Of a DNA stretch of 64,000 nucleotides, positions 23,288 to 33,708 are shown piece after piece (positions within the stretch are counted from its first letter, which is position 1; each line of letters starts with the position of its first letter). The translations under genes were made by a program, and so were the position numbers. The DNA lies in NCBI RefSeq assembly GCF_000344685.1, contig NW_006920420.1:939605-1003604 (forward strand). The letters run 5' to 3'. The DNA comes from Gloeophyllum trabeum ATCC 11539. Its lineage: Eukaryota; Basidiomycota; Agaricomycetes; Gloeophyllales; Gloeophyllaceae. The notes under the pieces are model-generated. The model had not been told where the DNA came from. It made no database searches and saw only the letters and a program-made list of their open reading frames with translations.

Positions 23288-24259
23288 GGCGTGCAAGGGA
23301 CGTCGCTTGAACGCGTCGCGCCACCCGATCAAAGAAGACGTCGGCTCGGACTTGGCACGAGTTTGCGGGGCGGAAAGGGCGCGTCCTCGTCCCGTCTCTT
23401 GCTCGGGTTGGGTCTATATATGTCGCTGGGTGTTGACAGAGCATGGCTCACTTGCTGTTCAAGAGGTGCGATCGTGGTCTTTGCAGCAGATCGCCGCCAG
23501 ATCTGGCAGATCGAAGCGGAGATCTAGATCCACCGACGATGAGCAACCTGCCTCGTATGTATCGCTATTCGGTCTAGCTTGACGTTTGTGGATCCTTATC
23601 CAACTTGGTCGCATCCACTCTGCTCAGTCTCAATTCCCGTCGCCTTCATCTATCCATCCACGGCACTGGTACCCGCCCCCCTTGACATGTCTTGGAAGCA
23701 GAACTCCTCCGACATCCAGGCCTTCTTCCGAGAACAACATTGCGTTATTATTGGACCCACAAGCGCGCTAATCCCTATCAGGACTCAGTGATTGACCGAC
23801 TGTCAACTGCATTCCCCCTTCACTCGAAACGAGCGTCGGTGCCGACTCTCCCGCATTACGACCAGGTCCCGGCGGCGAGAGAGTGCAGCACAGCACCTGC
23901 TCGCGTCCCTCATCTCTAACGTCGAAGACGGTGCTTCGACGATCCCGAGATCACTCCGCGAACCTTGTCCCCTAATCATTGAAACACAAACGCGTCGAGC
24001 ACAGATCCCGAGGCGCGCGTATACTTAGATCGAAGTTACGAATATGACAAGAAACATCGTGCACTCATATAGCCTCAATATCGCATGACTTCACCCGAAT
24101 AGTGCGGAGACGTCGCCCATATATCCATGTGGCGTCTACTTACTGTACGTGACCTCTCTCAGGTGAAAGTTCTGACAACCGTGTTCCCGCTTCTCTTATT
24201 GCTCCTCCAGACACACTGAGAATTCTCTTCTCCCATTTGCACCTACCCGCTACAACCCC

Positions 24260-24740
24260 GAGCGCCCGCTGCGCCTCCCATCGTGAAGATTTCAAGCTCA
24301 TATATTACCTGAACAGAAGCACAGCTAATTAATCTTCTAGCTCGTATAGCCATACGTGACGCTCAGATAATATCCTTCTAGCTTGTATGTCCATATGCAC
24401 CAACGTCATCAATTCATTATCCCAGCATGCCGAGCCTCCCGAGCGCTCCGAAATGGCTTTGGCAAAGGCTGCGCGCGGCAATCTGGCAATCTGATTCCGC
24501 CGCGTTTCTCAACCCGCGCTTCCTCCCGAGTCGCTTCAGAGTTCCGCTGTCGAGTCTTTGAAGTCGACCTGCCTTAGTCCCCCCCGCTCCAAGGCCCTCG
24601 GTGCACAGCTCGCTACAAGCCTGAAGACATACACAGCGATGAGAGTACGCGGCTCGCGCCGGAGCGCTGAGCTCCTTCCTACGTCCGCTCACTGTCACCT
24701 CATACACCCATGCAAGGTTATCCGTGGTACGCAGTCGGTC
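24260..24740 (+). repeat. Diverged direct repeat, copy 1
   Basis: Shares long blocks with 26,031-26,515: CGCCCGCTGCGCCTCCCATC, CTAATTAATCTTCTAGCTCG, CATATGCACCAACGTCA, ATTCATTATCCCAGCATGCC and GAGCCTCCC, then weaker similarity to ACACCCATGCAAGG. By eye identity is roughly 70-80 percent with small indels. Confidence 0.65.
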
Positions 24741-26030
24741 GGTACGTTTTATGCTGGAGCTGAAAGAGCGTACGTATCTCTTTGGCTGAGGGTCGAGGGT
24801 CTACGCAGACCGAAGCCACAGGCCGCTCGTCGCGTTAACTCGCCGGCGGACTAAATACTAATAGGCTCAGGCAACATCAGATCCCGCCACATGAGCCACC
24901 CAAAACTTTCTTTCTCACGGATGCCGGTACGTGACTTCTCCCGCTATCCAGAGTACCGTGGCGCCGTCCGCCCTGTACATCTCACATCCATAAACGCAGG
25001 CTTGCCGAACCCCCTCTTCCCGCGGACGCGAAGCCCTGACCTGGCATCTCCTCGTAAGATTCGCAAGTCATGTGGGATCACAGCTCGTTCATTTCTATAC
25101 CGGAATATACGCGGTTAGTCTCCTGAACATGCATATGCCAACGTACGCCCACAAGTATGTGGAAGCGTTGCTGATTGGTTGTTGCTGGGTGCGGAGCCCC
25201 CCGCACGATGCGTTGTTCATCCGGGCGCCCGTCCTATTTCGCTGCATCCCGAGCGCGAGTGTCGGGCCCTCCCCCTCTCACCGCGCTCTTCGTTTCGGGT
25301 GCCGATACTCGATGTTGTGCCGGGTGTCGCAGGTCGTGGAGCTAGGGGTGCTATCTGACACAACACTGGCAGCGATGGACTCGAAGGAAGAGTGTTGCCC
25401 GGATTTTTTACCGTGAGCGTACAACTCCAGATGATGGAGTTGATCTAGGCAAGCAGCACACGTCCTCTTCTCGGTGAGTATTGCCACGGAGTAGCACCGT
25501 GCGTCGCAGACATGCAATTGCTGGCAGCTACCTGCTGGTAAGTTCCTCTTAAGACCACACAGAAAAGGGATAACATGTCAAGTCAAGTTCTCTGCAGGCC
25601 AACACAGGGGACGACTGCGAGTGCGAGTGTGCGGGGCTACGTGGCTGTGCACTGACGTCGGTCGACCAGGGAGCCAATCAGGACTTTCCGCCATTGTTTC
25701 TTACGCTGGGCGTATGTGTACTGGTCACTGCTAGGACAGGGGTGTACCGACGTCGCACTGCCCTCAAAAGCAGACACATGATACGCACCCTCTGTGTTTT
25801 ATACTTACCATGGCCTCGCCCTTTATACTAACGTCGGCCGTGCTCCTGATCATGGCCTCGCGCCGGACATCGAGAATTGGACTCGACGGACCTCGCATGT
25901 GCCGCACGGTGTGCGGAGGTCGCACTGCCACTGCGTCGCGGACCGCGGTCATTCCTAGGTTTCTCAGAACCATCCTCATGATCAGCCAGTGTGTCGAAGA
26001 GCCCAGGGTGATCCTAACCTACACCTAACC

Positions 26031-26515
26031 CGGGCGCCCGCTGCGCCTCCCATCGTGTGAAGATTTCCATATCGACCAGCATACATTAACTGAACAGAAG
26101 CGCTGCTAATTAATCTTCTAGCTCGTATAGCCGTAACAGATGCACAGGTAATTGCATTCTAGCTTATACACCCATATGCACCAACGTCACTGATTCATTA
26201 TCCCAGCATGCCGAGCCTCCCGCAGAGCTGCCCGCCCCATTCCGATTTCGCCGAGTTTCTCGATTCGTGTGTCGATATGGACATCGCTGGCCGTACTCGA
26301 GTCTCTTCGTGCCGCAGCATCCTCTCCCTTGCCCCCAAGTCCCTCGGTACACGGCTCAAGGGTCCTTGCCAGCTCTTCAAGTTGGTAAGCACGAAGACAC
26401 ACACAACGGTAAGAGTGGGCGGCGTCGATCGGCGTCCCGACGAATTGATAGCCCCCTTCTACGTTCGAGTTGGCGCCGTCATTCATACACCGATGCAAGG
26501 CTGGCCGTGGGTCCA
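26031..26515 (+). repeat. Diverged direct repeat, copy 2
   Basis: Second copy of the unit at 24,260-24,740, same orientation, about 1.8 kb downstream. The plus strand keeps an open frame (MPSLPQSCPPHSDFAEFLDS and on) that is frameshifted in copy 1, so the unit may once have been a small gene. No function can be assigned. Confidence 0.6.
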
Positions 26516-27235
26516 CGATCTGGAGAGAGGACGGCGCGGTATGCTTGACACAGCAGCTGTCTCTCTGGCTTCCGGGACGAGTCGGACGCAGGTCGAGCGT
26601 CGAGGGCACAGCATACACGGACCCAAGTCACCAGCCGCTTGTAGTTAGAGGCACAAGGTGCAGGGGCCAAGTCAGTAGTGTCGAGTTGTGGCGGCCGAAG
26701 ACCTCGCCTACGCCCTCCATACTTGTGTTTTTACATCCACGCCCTGTACGTGATGTCCTGCCAACCAAGTCGCAGTGGCACCGTCCATCCTGTCCATCAT
26801 GCTCCTTCGTTCCGCAGGCAGACGAGTAGGTGCATCAAACCTCCCGCCGGGAAACAGCTTTGCGCGCCAGCTGTGCCTCTTGAAGGACTAAAACTCACGC
26901 ATGAACGGTGCGGGAGCAGAGTGATTCACTTCCTACAGCGCCAGCTATTAAACATGGGCCGCTGGTTTTGCCCCGCACCTTGCATTCTTTGCTCCGACTT
27001 GTGCCCTTCAATTTCGCTGCATCCGGGAGCGAACGAGTGCCGGGCCGTTCGCCTCTCACCACACAACTCATGTCATGTCCATACTGGACCCATCCATGGC
27101 AGGATTCCAGCCCCGAACTCCTCGATCCTGTGTCGGCTACTGGTAAGAAGACTGTGCACTGCCTCACCCGTTTGCACCAGAGATCACAATAGTATAATTC
27201 ATTGATGTGGCAAACAAGATACTCATACAATGGTA

Positions 27236-28790
27236 TCACGACGCCCAGAGGGATACAGCCACTTTACTATGACAGGTGAGATGCGGAGACGTGACTATCA
27301 CGTAGTATTCCTCGGCCTTACTATTCGTACACTGATGGCTGATCGAGCCCGGATACGCTGGGACTGCTCCCCTTAACTCACGATAGTGGGATTCGGTCGA
27401 GCCTTCTGTCCTCCACCTTTGAAGTGCCAAAGCAGACAGGTTCTGAAGTGATCTCTGAGGTATTCCCTCCTCACTTCAGGCTCGGCGGCCAAGCCAGTGG
27501 TTCCCAAAGGAATGGCCATTGTGTGCCGGCCTTCCAGGAAAGGTGCACCACTCTTTTCAAAGCGGTACAACATTGAAGTCTGGAATGATGCGTCAGCGGT
27601 AAGAAGACACCGTCATGACCAAATTTGACACCGGACGCACCATGGCATCGATCCCAAATTGATAATCGTCGAAGAGAGCGTGGATATCAGCTCTCATCAG
27701 CATCGCGTTCGTGGGCACGTCAATGTCTGTGGGACTAGTGATTGAAAGCTGTGTACCCAGCGGGCTGTTGACTATCTAATGCAAATGTGTTCATGATTGA
27801 GCCATTACTCCTGGAACATATGTCAACACAATAAACATACCATCCCTGTGGCGAAGAGAGGTATGACATGTGCAACATGAAATTCAGTAAAATTGCGGCC
27901 GCGTTTCCGGTCAACTGCTGGGATTCCAGACACTCGACACGCCTTGTCTCTCTTGCGCACCGCATTCACCACCGCTGAGTTCTAGAGGCAAAAGTGTAAT
28001 ACAATCCGAGTCTCCCCCCTTGATAAACTGCACCACATACCCTGTCAACCTTGTCCGAATCTTTGCTAGATGCACCAGAGGGCGTTTGGCTAGCTGTTTT
28101 CTTTCTCTTTTCAAAGAGTGCTTTACACAACTCAGGTATGAGAGGCGCAAGTTGTCTGTTCACACCGGCTGCGATTATCTCCATGTAAAATACCCACTGG
28201 GAGAAGGCAAAGGACTGCAGTGTACTAACCTTTGTAATACAAGTAATGGCCAGCCTTAAGAAGCCCTGGACCTCTTGACACAAGGTCCATATTCTGAAGA
28301 TCAGGAAGAATTGGCAATCCTGCTCGGTCACGCGGAGAGCCAAGCATTTCAAGTTTCTCTGATAGGGTTTCTTTGTGGACGAAGCACAGCACTGGCTCTG
28401 TCATGCATGGTTTCACCCTGATAATGGGTGAATTTAACCTGCACAACTTGACGAGACCGACATGGTGAAACTGGCCATATAAAGGTGGAATTTCACCCAT
28501 TGCAATGTACCCACATACCTGGTGAAAAGTACCCCCCACCGGTGAAAATCACCCTTTGACCTGGATAAGGTAACTCAATTTCTGGGTTACAAACATGGTG
28601 AATTTACCCCCTTCCGGGGTCCACAGTGAGTGATTGGTGGACTTGTGCACTTTTTTTGGTCCAACTTACTTCGGCCTTTGCCTGGGACAACAACCATGTC
28701 CAGCCAATCATACAGAGTCTCGGCAGTGAGCTGTCCAAATCGCCAGCAGCCTATTTTCCTTGATCAGTTCAATCAATTTAACGGAATAGG
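27236..28790 (-). pseudogene. Type-II HNH gene, copy E, 5'-truncated
   Basis: Closely related to copy F (52,228-53,480). From high to low coordinates it reads CWRFGQLTAETLYDWLDMVV, TEPVLCFVHKETLSEKLEML, AGHYLYYKG, LIPELCKALFEKRKKTASQT, the HNH part (KACRVSGIPAVDRKRGRNF, FHVAHVIPLF, NAMLMRADIHALFDDYQFG) and SMLYRFEKSGAPFLEGR. The first exon seen in F is missing: similarity stops at the boundary of the solo LTR at 28,795. The intron near 28,410-28,640 carries an extra segment of about 210 bp with repeated GGTGAA palindromes. The HNH histidines and asparagine are still present. Confidence 0.7.
28405..28620. repeat. Cluster of GGTGAA near-palindromes inside copy E
   Basis: Within about 210 bp there are six or more variants of GGTGAAATTCACC: TTTCACCCTGATAATGGGTGAA, GGTGGAATTTCACCC, GGTGAAAAGTACCCC, GGTGAAAATCACCC and GGTGAATTTACCCC among them, spaced 25-60 bp apart. 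The segment is absent from the matching intron of copy F, so it is an insertion. Confidence 0.7.
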
Positions 28791-28794
28791 GTCT

Positions 28795-29168
28795 TGTTGG
28801 CAGTGGAAGATACTAGCTTCAGACAACACCCAAGGGCTAGGTCAAACTGTGTCAAGACTGTATTCTGGTATAAGGAATACAAGTGGCAGACTCACCTAGG
28901 TCAAACTGTGTCAAGACTGGGGGACACAGAGCGACCTAGGGAGCCCTTATATACTGTAGAATACAAGAGCATCAAAGAACAAGGACAGAACAAGGGGGAC
29001 ATCGAAATACAAAGAAGAACAAGGAATACAAGGAATACAAGGAATACAAAGGGAGTGGCTCACAACAAAGGGAGTGGCTCAGAACAAGGTAACTTGGCCT
29101 AGAAGCGCCTAGGCCATTCCATGAGCCACTCAGTCAAAAAAGAGTGACCAAGTCATCAGATCTCAACA
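28795..29168. mobile_element. Solo LTR (374 bp) with 5-bp target duplication
   Basis: Begins TGTTG and ends CAACA, and is flanked by GGTCT on both sides (28,790-28,794 and 29,169-29,173). It contains a repeated block CTAGGTCAAACTGTGTCAAG (twice, about 50 bp apart), a TATATA box near 28,950 and a 9-bp tandem repeat GGAATACAA. These are normal LTR features. It is unrelated to the solo LTR at 16,873. Confidence 0.8.
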
Positions 29169-29758
29169 GGTCTGGATCCCGGAGTCGAACCGACTTAGCC
29201 ACTACTCCAAGTGTCCTACATTCCGAGCGTGTTACACGCTCTATGTGCCGTTACTCCGGTCTCCCAAACCGGGTTCTGCCGCACTCCTGGTCCATAAGGA
29301 TCCGAATCCTTACACCTGGGACATGTTTCAGAGACGGTGCGATGAGGGTATGCCCGCGCTTCAGTTCTCAAACATCTGCAGCTAAGTTCGGTGCCAAGAC
29401 GGATTAATGTGGGCTTTTGTGCAGCATTTCCAATCAACTGGATATTGAGGAGACATATTTCACCACTCAGAAACAACACCGAAGGTGAAACTAGCAAAGA
29501 ACAAAAGAAATATCAGTTACTAGTCCATATAGAATGCGAGCCCATGGACCCACATTCCCTGGCGTATCAGGGACTCGAGACCCGGGCCGGACAGTGAGGT
29601 CCTGTGTACGCGCGTTGTTTGCTCTTGCTCCATAACCTTACTAGATATTATTTCTGACTGATGTGTTTTGCTGATTGTGGAGATTACAGTATAAGAGCTT
29701 GTCCTGCAGGAAGAGAGATTATCACCTGCACGATTGCGGACCTGCGAATCTCGAGAAA
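29169..29758. other. Spacer with retroelement-like fragment and Pol III-like boxes
   Basis: Between the solo LTR and copy B. The minus strand at 29,173-29,205 reads TGGCTAAGTCGG running straight into GGTTCGACTCC, matching Pol III A-box and B-box consensus but overlapping, so not a working tRNA gene. Around 29,440-29,570 the minus strand resembles the 42,290-42,408 and 43,710-43,828 repeat (shared TGTGGGTCCATG, GGACTAGT and a TTTGCTxGTTTCxCCTTC block). Confidence 0.45.
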
Positions 29759-31295
29759 ATGGGGCCAGACGACCAGCCGCACCACCTCAACCCCAAATTC
29801 TACCTGTCCTCAAAAGGTCTCGACCTCAAATGCAACTTTTTTGTCTGGATTGAAAGAAGAATTGAATTAGGTGTTTCTACTAGGATGTCTATTTCTCACA
29901 ACTCGTACTCATGAGCGGACTCCCAGCACTGTCTGTACATGAAAACTCCCACATCACCTACCGGACATTGTACCGCTGGATGGATATGGTGCACCAACAA
30001 AATGACCGTGCTGATTACGGGACAGTGTGCACTTATCTCCTCCGGAGGATCAGTATACAGCCTGTCGCGAAGGAGTGCTTCCTGGAGTTCCTGAACATCC
30101 CGGAAGGGTCATACATACCCCGAGACAGTAATGAGCTTATAGTTCCAGGACACTACAGCACCTTCGAGAGCGAAGAGCGTAAGCTTCATGCCAATGATAT
30201 GGACAGATTGGACATTGATGACCCCTGACCACAGCGAGAGAACTCTTTCACCTGCATATTCCATCGCCTGGATTCCCGATGTCCGAGGAACAGATATTCG
30301 AGGAACCTGAGTTTGCAAACCTGGCAAGTGGATTGAGTCCGATTGACTCTTGGCAGGATGTGATTGTATAGCTAATTCTTACGCTCGCCTTGATCTCTAA
30401 CTGCTCAGCAATTTTATTCCGCAATCTTGGACCGTGATCAGAAGACCTGCGTAATCACAGGCCTGCGGGAGCCTGATCCAGTGGCGACTTGGATCCTGTA
30501 TAATTTCAGGCATAATTGGGTACGCTCATCCTCTTACCTCCCAGCTTAATAGCATGTATAATTCTCAACTACATCCTTCTCTGCTCTGCAATTTGGTCAG
30601 GTCACCGAGCTGTCATATGACGAAATTGATCTTAATCCGTTGAAATTGCCCCAGCAAGACCAGGTCGTTCACACTCCACGTAACGGGCTGACGATGCATC
30701 CGCGTCTGGCCGAACTGTGGCGCCGGAATGTATTCAGCATTGATCCAGAGGTATGTATATGTGTATCTATACCACCGGTGTGGTATGCGGAAACGGGCTC
30801 TACTACGGGTAGTAATTCCACCTTTGCACGCAGGATGACTACCGCATCGTCTGGTTCAGAGACCCAAGGACCGTGTGTGCGCCGGAGCTGTTATCGCACA
30901 TTCCGACTCATCTCAGGCTGCCAAGTGTACCGGAGGAGTTGCGCCCGAACTACTGGGCACTACGCGGGCACCTCAAGGAGAGCCTGTTCGATAACGTGAC
31001 CGACTGCGATATCCATAGCGACTTCGATTTCGCGGATCTGTCGGCCATCTGGGACCAGGCTTTCGGTGATGACCCATGCGAGGTGCCGGCGCCGCTCACT
31101 GACCCTGTCTGGCAGACGCGGCTGGGGCAGATTCTCTTCGAGTGGATCATGGCGACGGATAGTCGGCTGTAAGCTCTGTCATAGCCCACGTTATGGTTAG
31201 ATGCTGATAACATCCTATGGCTCAGGCACGAGCGGGAGGAGACCCGGGAGTCTGCCTCAGCTCAAGAAGCTGTTGATACCTCAGGACAAGAGTGA
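29759..31295 (+). CDS. Type-I HNH-like protein, copy B
   Basis: Reads MGPDDQPHHLNPKFYLSSKG, LDLKCNFFVWIERRIEL, a 56-nt intron, ALSVHENSHITYRTLYRWMD, GTVCTYLLRRISIQPV, FLEFLNIPEGSYIPRDSN, then the HNH-like exon (ILDRDQKTCVITGLREPDPV, ATWILYNFRHNW), LPQQDQVVHTPRNGLTMHPR, LAELWRRNVFSIDPE, DDYRIVWFRDPRTVCAPEL, WQTRLGQILFEWIMATD and a short last exon. The RDQxTCxITG and NGLTMHxRLAELW blocks match the fungal HNH_2 fold, but the AH of the usual AHIIP motif is TW. The middle intron is doubtful: where copy D has CCCCAG, B has CCATCG, so its acceptor may be lost. No stop codon interrupts the identified exons. Function unknown. Confidence 0.55.
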
Positions 31296-32010
31296 TGTAT
31301 ACCGTATCTGTATGGGTGCTTCCACTTTTCAGGACTCGGGGAAAGCTCAGGAGTCAGACTCGATTAATGTTGTTTTGGAAGAGCTTCTGGCTTCCGAACG
31401 TACTAGACATCTTGCCTGTATTGTACTTGGATATAATCTAACGCTATACATATGTCGTGTCGATCGAGTCTACTCAATCCCCGTTCTCATCTCACTATAT
31501 GAAAGATCCTGTCTAAGCAGAGGCTACGACGTAGCAGGCCGTCGCTGCTAAGTCCTGCCCACTATTGACTGTCTTGTCCAATAACCTGAGACTTAGAGTG
31601 TCACAGCAAGTCCAGGATGCCCCATGAAATCTTCCGATGATTTAGGTGCATTTTATCTAGAACTACATCTACAACGTCAAGCGCGTTCGGGCTATTCGTC
31701 TGCTACAGTTCTGGACAAACTCTCATTGTGATCCCCGCCTGCTTGCTATGGACGCTCTTTTTGCAGAGCGATCACAGGTCGCAGCTGGTAGTTCGGTTCT
31801 CACTCGGTTATCTGACTATGGCGTAGAATCGGGCTGCAAAAGCTCCTCTTACTTTGGGTTCGCTTCTCATAGATATACCTCCAGACTATTGTAATATGTG
31901 GCTGTGCGGAACGGAAATCCAGGGAGGAGCCAATCAGAACCTGCGACACTCAAAATACTTGTTGACTCATAAACCTCGTTGAAGCTGTGTGGCCCTCGCC
32001 GACGTCCAGC
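31296..32010. other. Intergenic, copy B to OTC
   Basis: About 700 bases upstream of the ornithine carbamoyltransferase gene; its promoter must lie here. A short plus frame at 31,748-31,891 is open but has no recognisable content and no clear splice to the OTC exon. Confidence 0.4.
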
Positions 32011-33469
32011 ATGCCAGCCCCGCGCGTGCCACACATCATGACTCTCGCGGACCTGACGGTCCCGCAGATCAACAAGGTCATCACGCACGCCCACTACCAG
32101 CGCGCCACTTCCCTGCCTTGGCTCGCTCCCGCCACCCGCTTGTCCAAGGATGCCGACGACAAGAAGAAGGAGCAACCGAAGCGCATGCCCTCGCAGTCCC
32201 TCTTTAACAAGAGCATCGCGCTGCTTTTCAACAAGCGCAGCACGCGCACACGGGTCAGCGCGGAGACGGCATCTGTCCTGCTCGGCGGGCGCGCCCTGTT
32301 CCTCGGGAGAGAGGATATCCAGCTCGGCGTGAACGAGACCGTGCGAGATAGCGCGCGGGTGATCGGAGGATTCTGCCAGGGGATCTTTGCCCGCGTCGGG
32401 GAGCAAGCGGAGATCGATGTGCGCTGCATCCCCTCTACTACCCTTTTCACAGTACTAACCTCCCCTCTCCAGGAACTCGCACAATATTCCCCCGTGCCCG
32501 TGCTTAACGCCCTCTCTGATCTCTGGCACCCGACCCAGATCCTCGCCGACATCCTCACCCTGCACGACCACGCGCACCTCTTCACCGACTCCCCGCCCCC
32601 GCCGCCATCCAAGCGCATCAACCCGCCCGCACCCCTCCCGCCGCTCACGATCGCGTGGGTCGGCGACAGCAACAACATCCTACACGACATGCTCGTGAGC
32701 TACCCGCGGCTTGGGCACAAGCTGCGCGTCGCGACGCCCGGCAAGGAGGAGTACCAGTGCCCGCGGCTCGTGCGGGAACGTGTGGAAGGACTGGGAATTG
32801 AGATTGGGAAGGAGGAGGGGAAGGGGCCTGGCCAGATTTTCTGGACCGAGGACCCGCGGGAGGCGGTGAAGGGCGCGGACGTGGTTGTTACGGATACTTG
32901 GTGCGAGGTTTGTTCGGAGCCCCGGGTGGTTTAGCTAATGGGTGTTCAGGGTTTCGATGGGTCAGGAAGAGCAGAAGGCGCAGCGCCTCCGAGACTTTGC
33001 AGGGTACCAGGTGACCGAGGCGCTCTGCCGAGAAGGTGGAGCCAAGGACAACTGGAAGTTCATGCATTGTCTGCCCCGCAAGGGCGAGGAGGTCGACGAT
33101 GAGGTGTGTATCTACCTCGAAGTCTCATCTCATCTTGTCTGGACTTCACCGAAACTGACGAATATGCGCAGGTTTTCTATGGACCCCGCTCGCTGGTTTT
33201 CCCTGAGAGCGACAATCGCAAGTGGACGATCATGGCGTTGTTCGAGTGAGTGTCGTAACCGTCTCCGCATGGACATGTCTACGTCCCAACGTCCCTTACA
33301 TCACTGTCGCGCCCTCGCATCATCTTCCGGTCTCGAGTGATCACTGACCTCCATCTCTTATTCTTCCAGCCTCCTCTTCGGCAAGTGGGAACTCCACCCT
33401 GAACAGCTATACAAGCTGGAGAAGAAGATGGCCAGCAAGTCTGAATCCACTACCGAGGACTCGCAGTAG
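32011..33469 (+). CDS. Ornithine carbamoyltransferase
   Basis: Five exons (32011-32418, 32473-32900, 32950-33103, 33172-33245, 33370-33469) sum exactly to 387 residues. It joins ornithine and carbamoyl phosphate to give citrulline in arginine synthesis. Seen in order: STRTR (carbamoyl-phosphate binding), [26 protein letters not shown] HPTQ motif, [33 protein letters not shown] (ornithine-binding SMG) and FMHCLPRKG (catalytic HCLP). All key residues are present. The model starts at [15 protein letters not shown]. No mitochondrial presequence is visible, so either the enzyme is cytosolic as in budding yeast or an upstream exon was missed. A short Pro-rich insert ([18 protein letters not shown]) sits before the ornithine domain. 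Confidence 0.95.
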
Positions 33470-33708
33470 TCGAGGCACTGGCTTCTTCTGAGGAGGTGTT
33501 GGAACTGTTGCAGACCGAAAAGTACATAGTATACTTGCTTGTATAAAGTCGGCTAATCGTCCTTCGACAATGTTAGAGCTTGCTTGGCTTTGCTGTGCAG
33601 AAGAGTATGAATCCGCTGGTATCGTAATCCGAATGATGGATAATGTACAGATGAAATGGCTGGTATGTAGCTCCTTCCCTATCTCGTGGTTGGGCATAAA
33701 ACCGGACC

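Larger units (their letters stand above)
23288..27235. other. Decayed, repeat-containing stretch without intact genes
   Basis: About 3.9 kb upstream of the SLATT gene. It contains two copies of a diverged direct repeat (near 24,240-24,740 and 26,030-26,520) and many short frames on both strands, none with a recognisable domain. It looks like old duplicated DNA in decay. Confidence 0.5.

Noticed and set aside
29173..29191. GGATCCCGGAGTCGAACC after the 374-bp LTR as a retrotransposon primer-binding site.
   Set aside because: The 5-bp GGTCT duplication on both sides of the LTR shows it is a solo LTR, so this sequence is flanking DNA.
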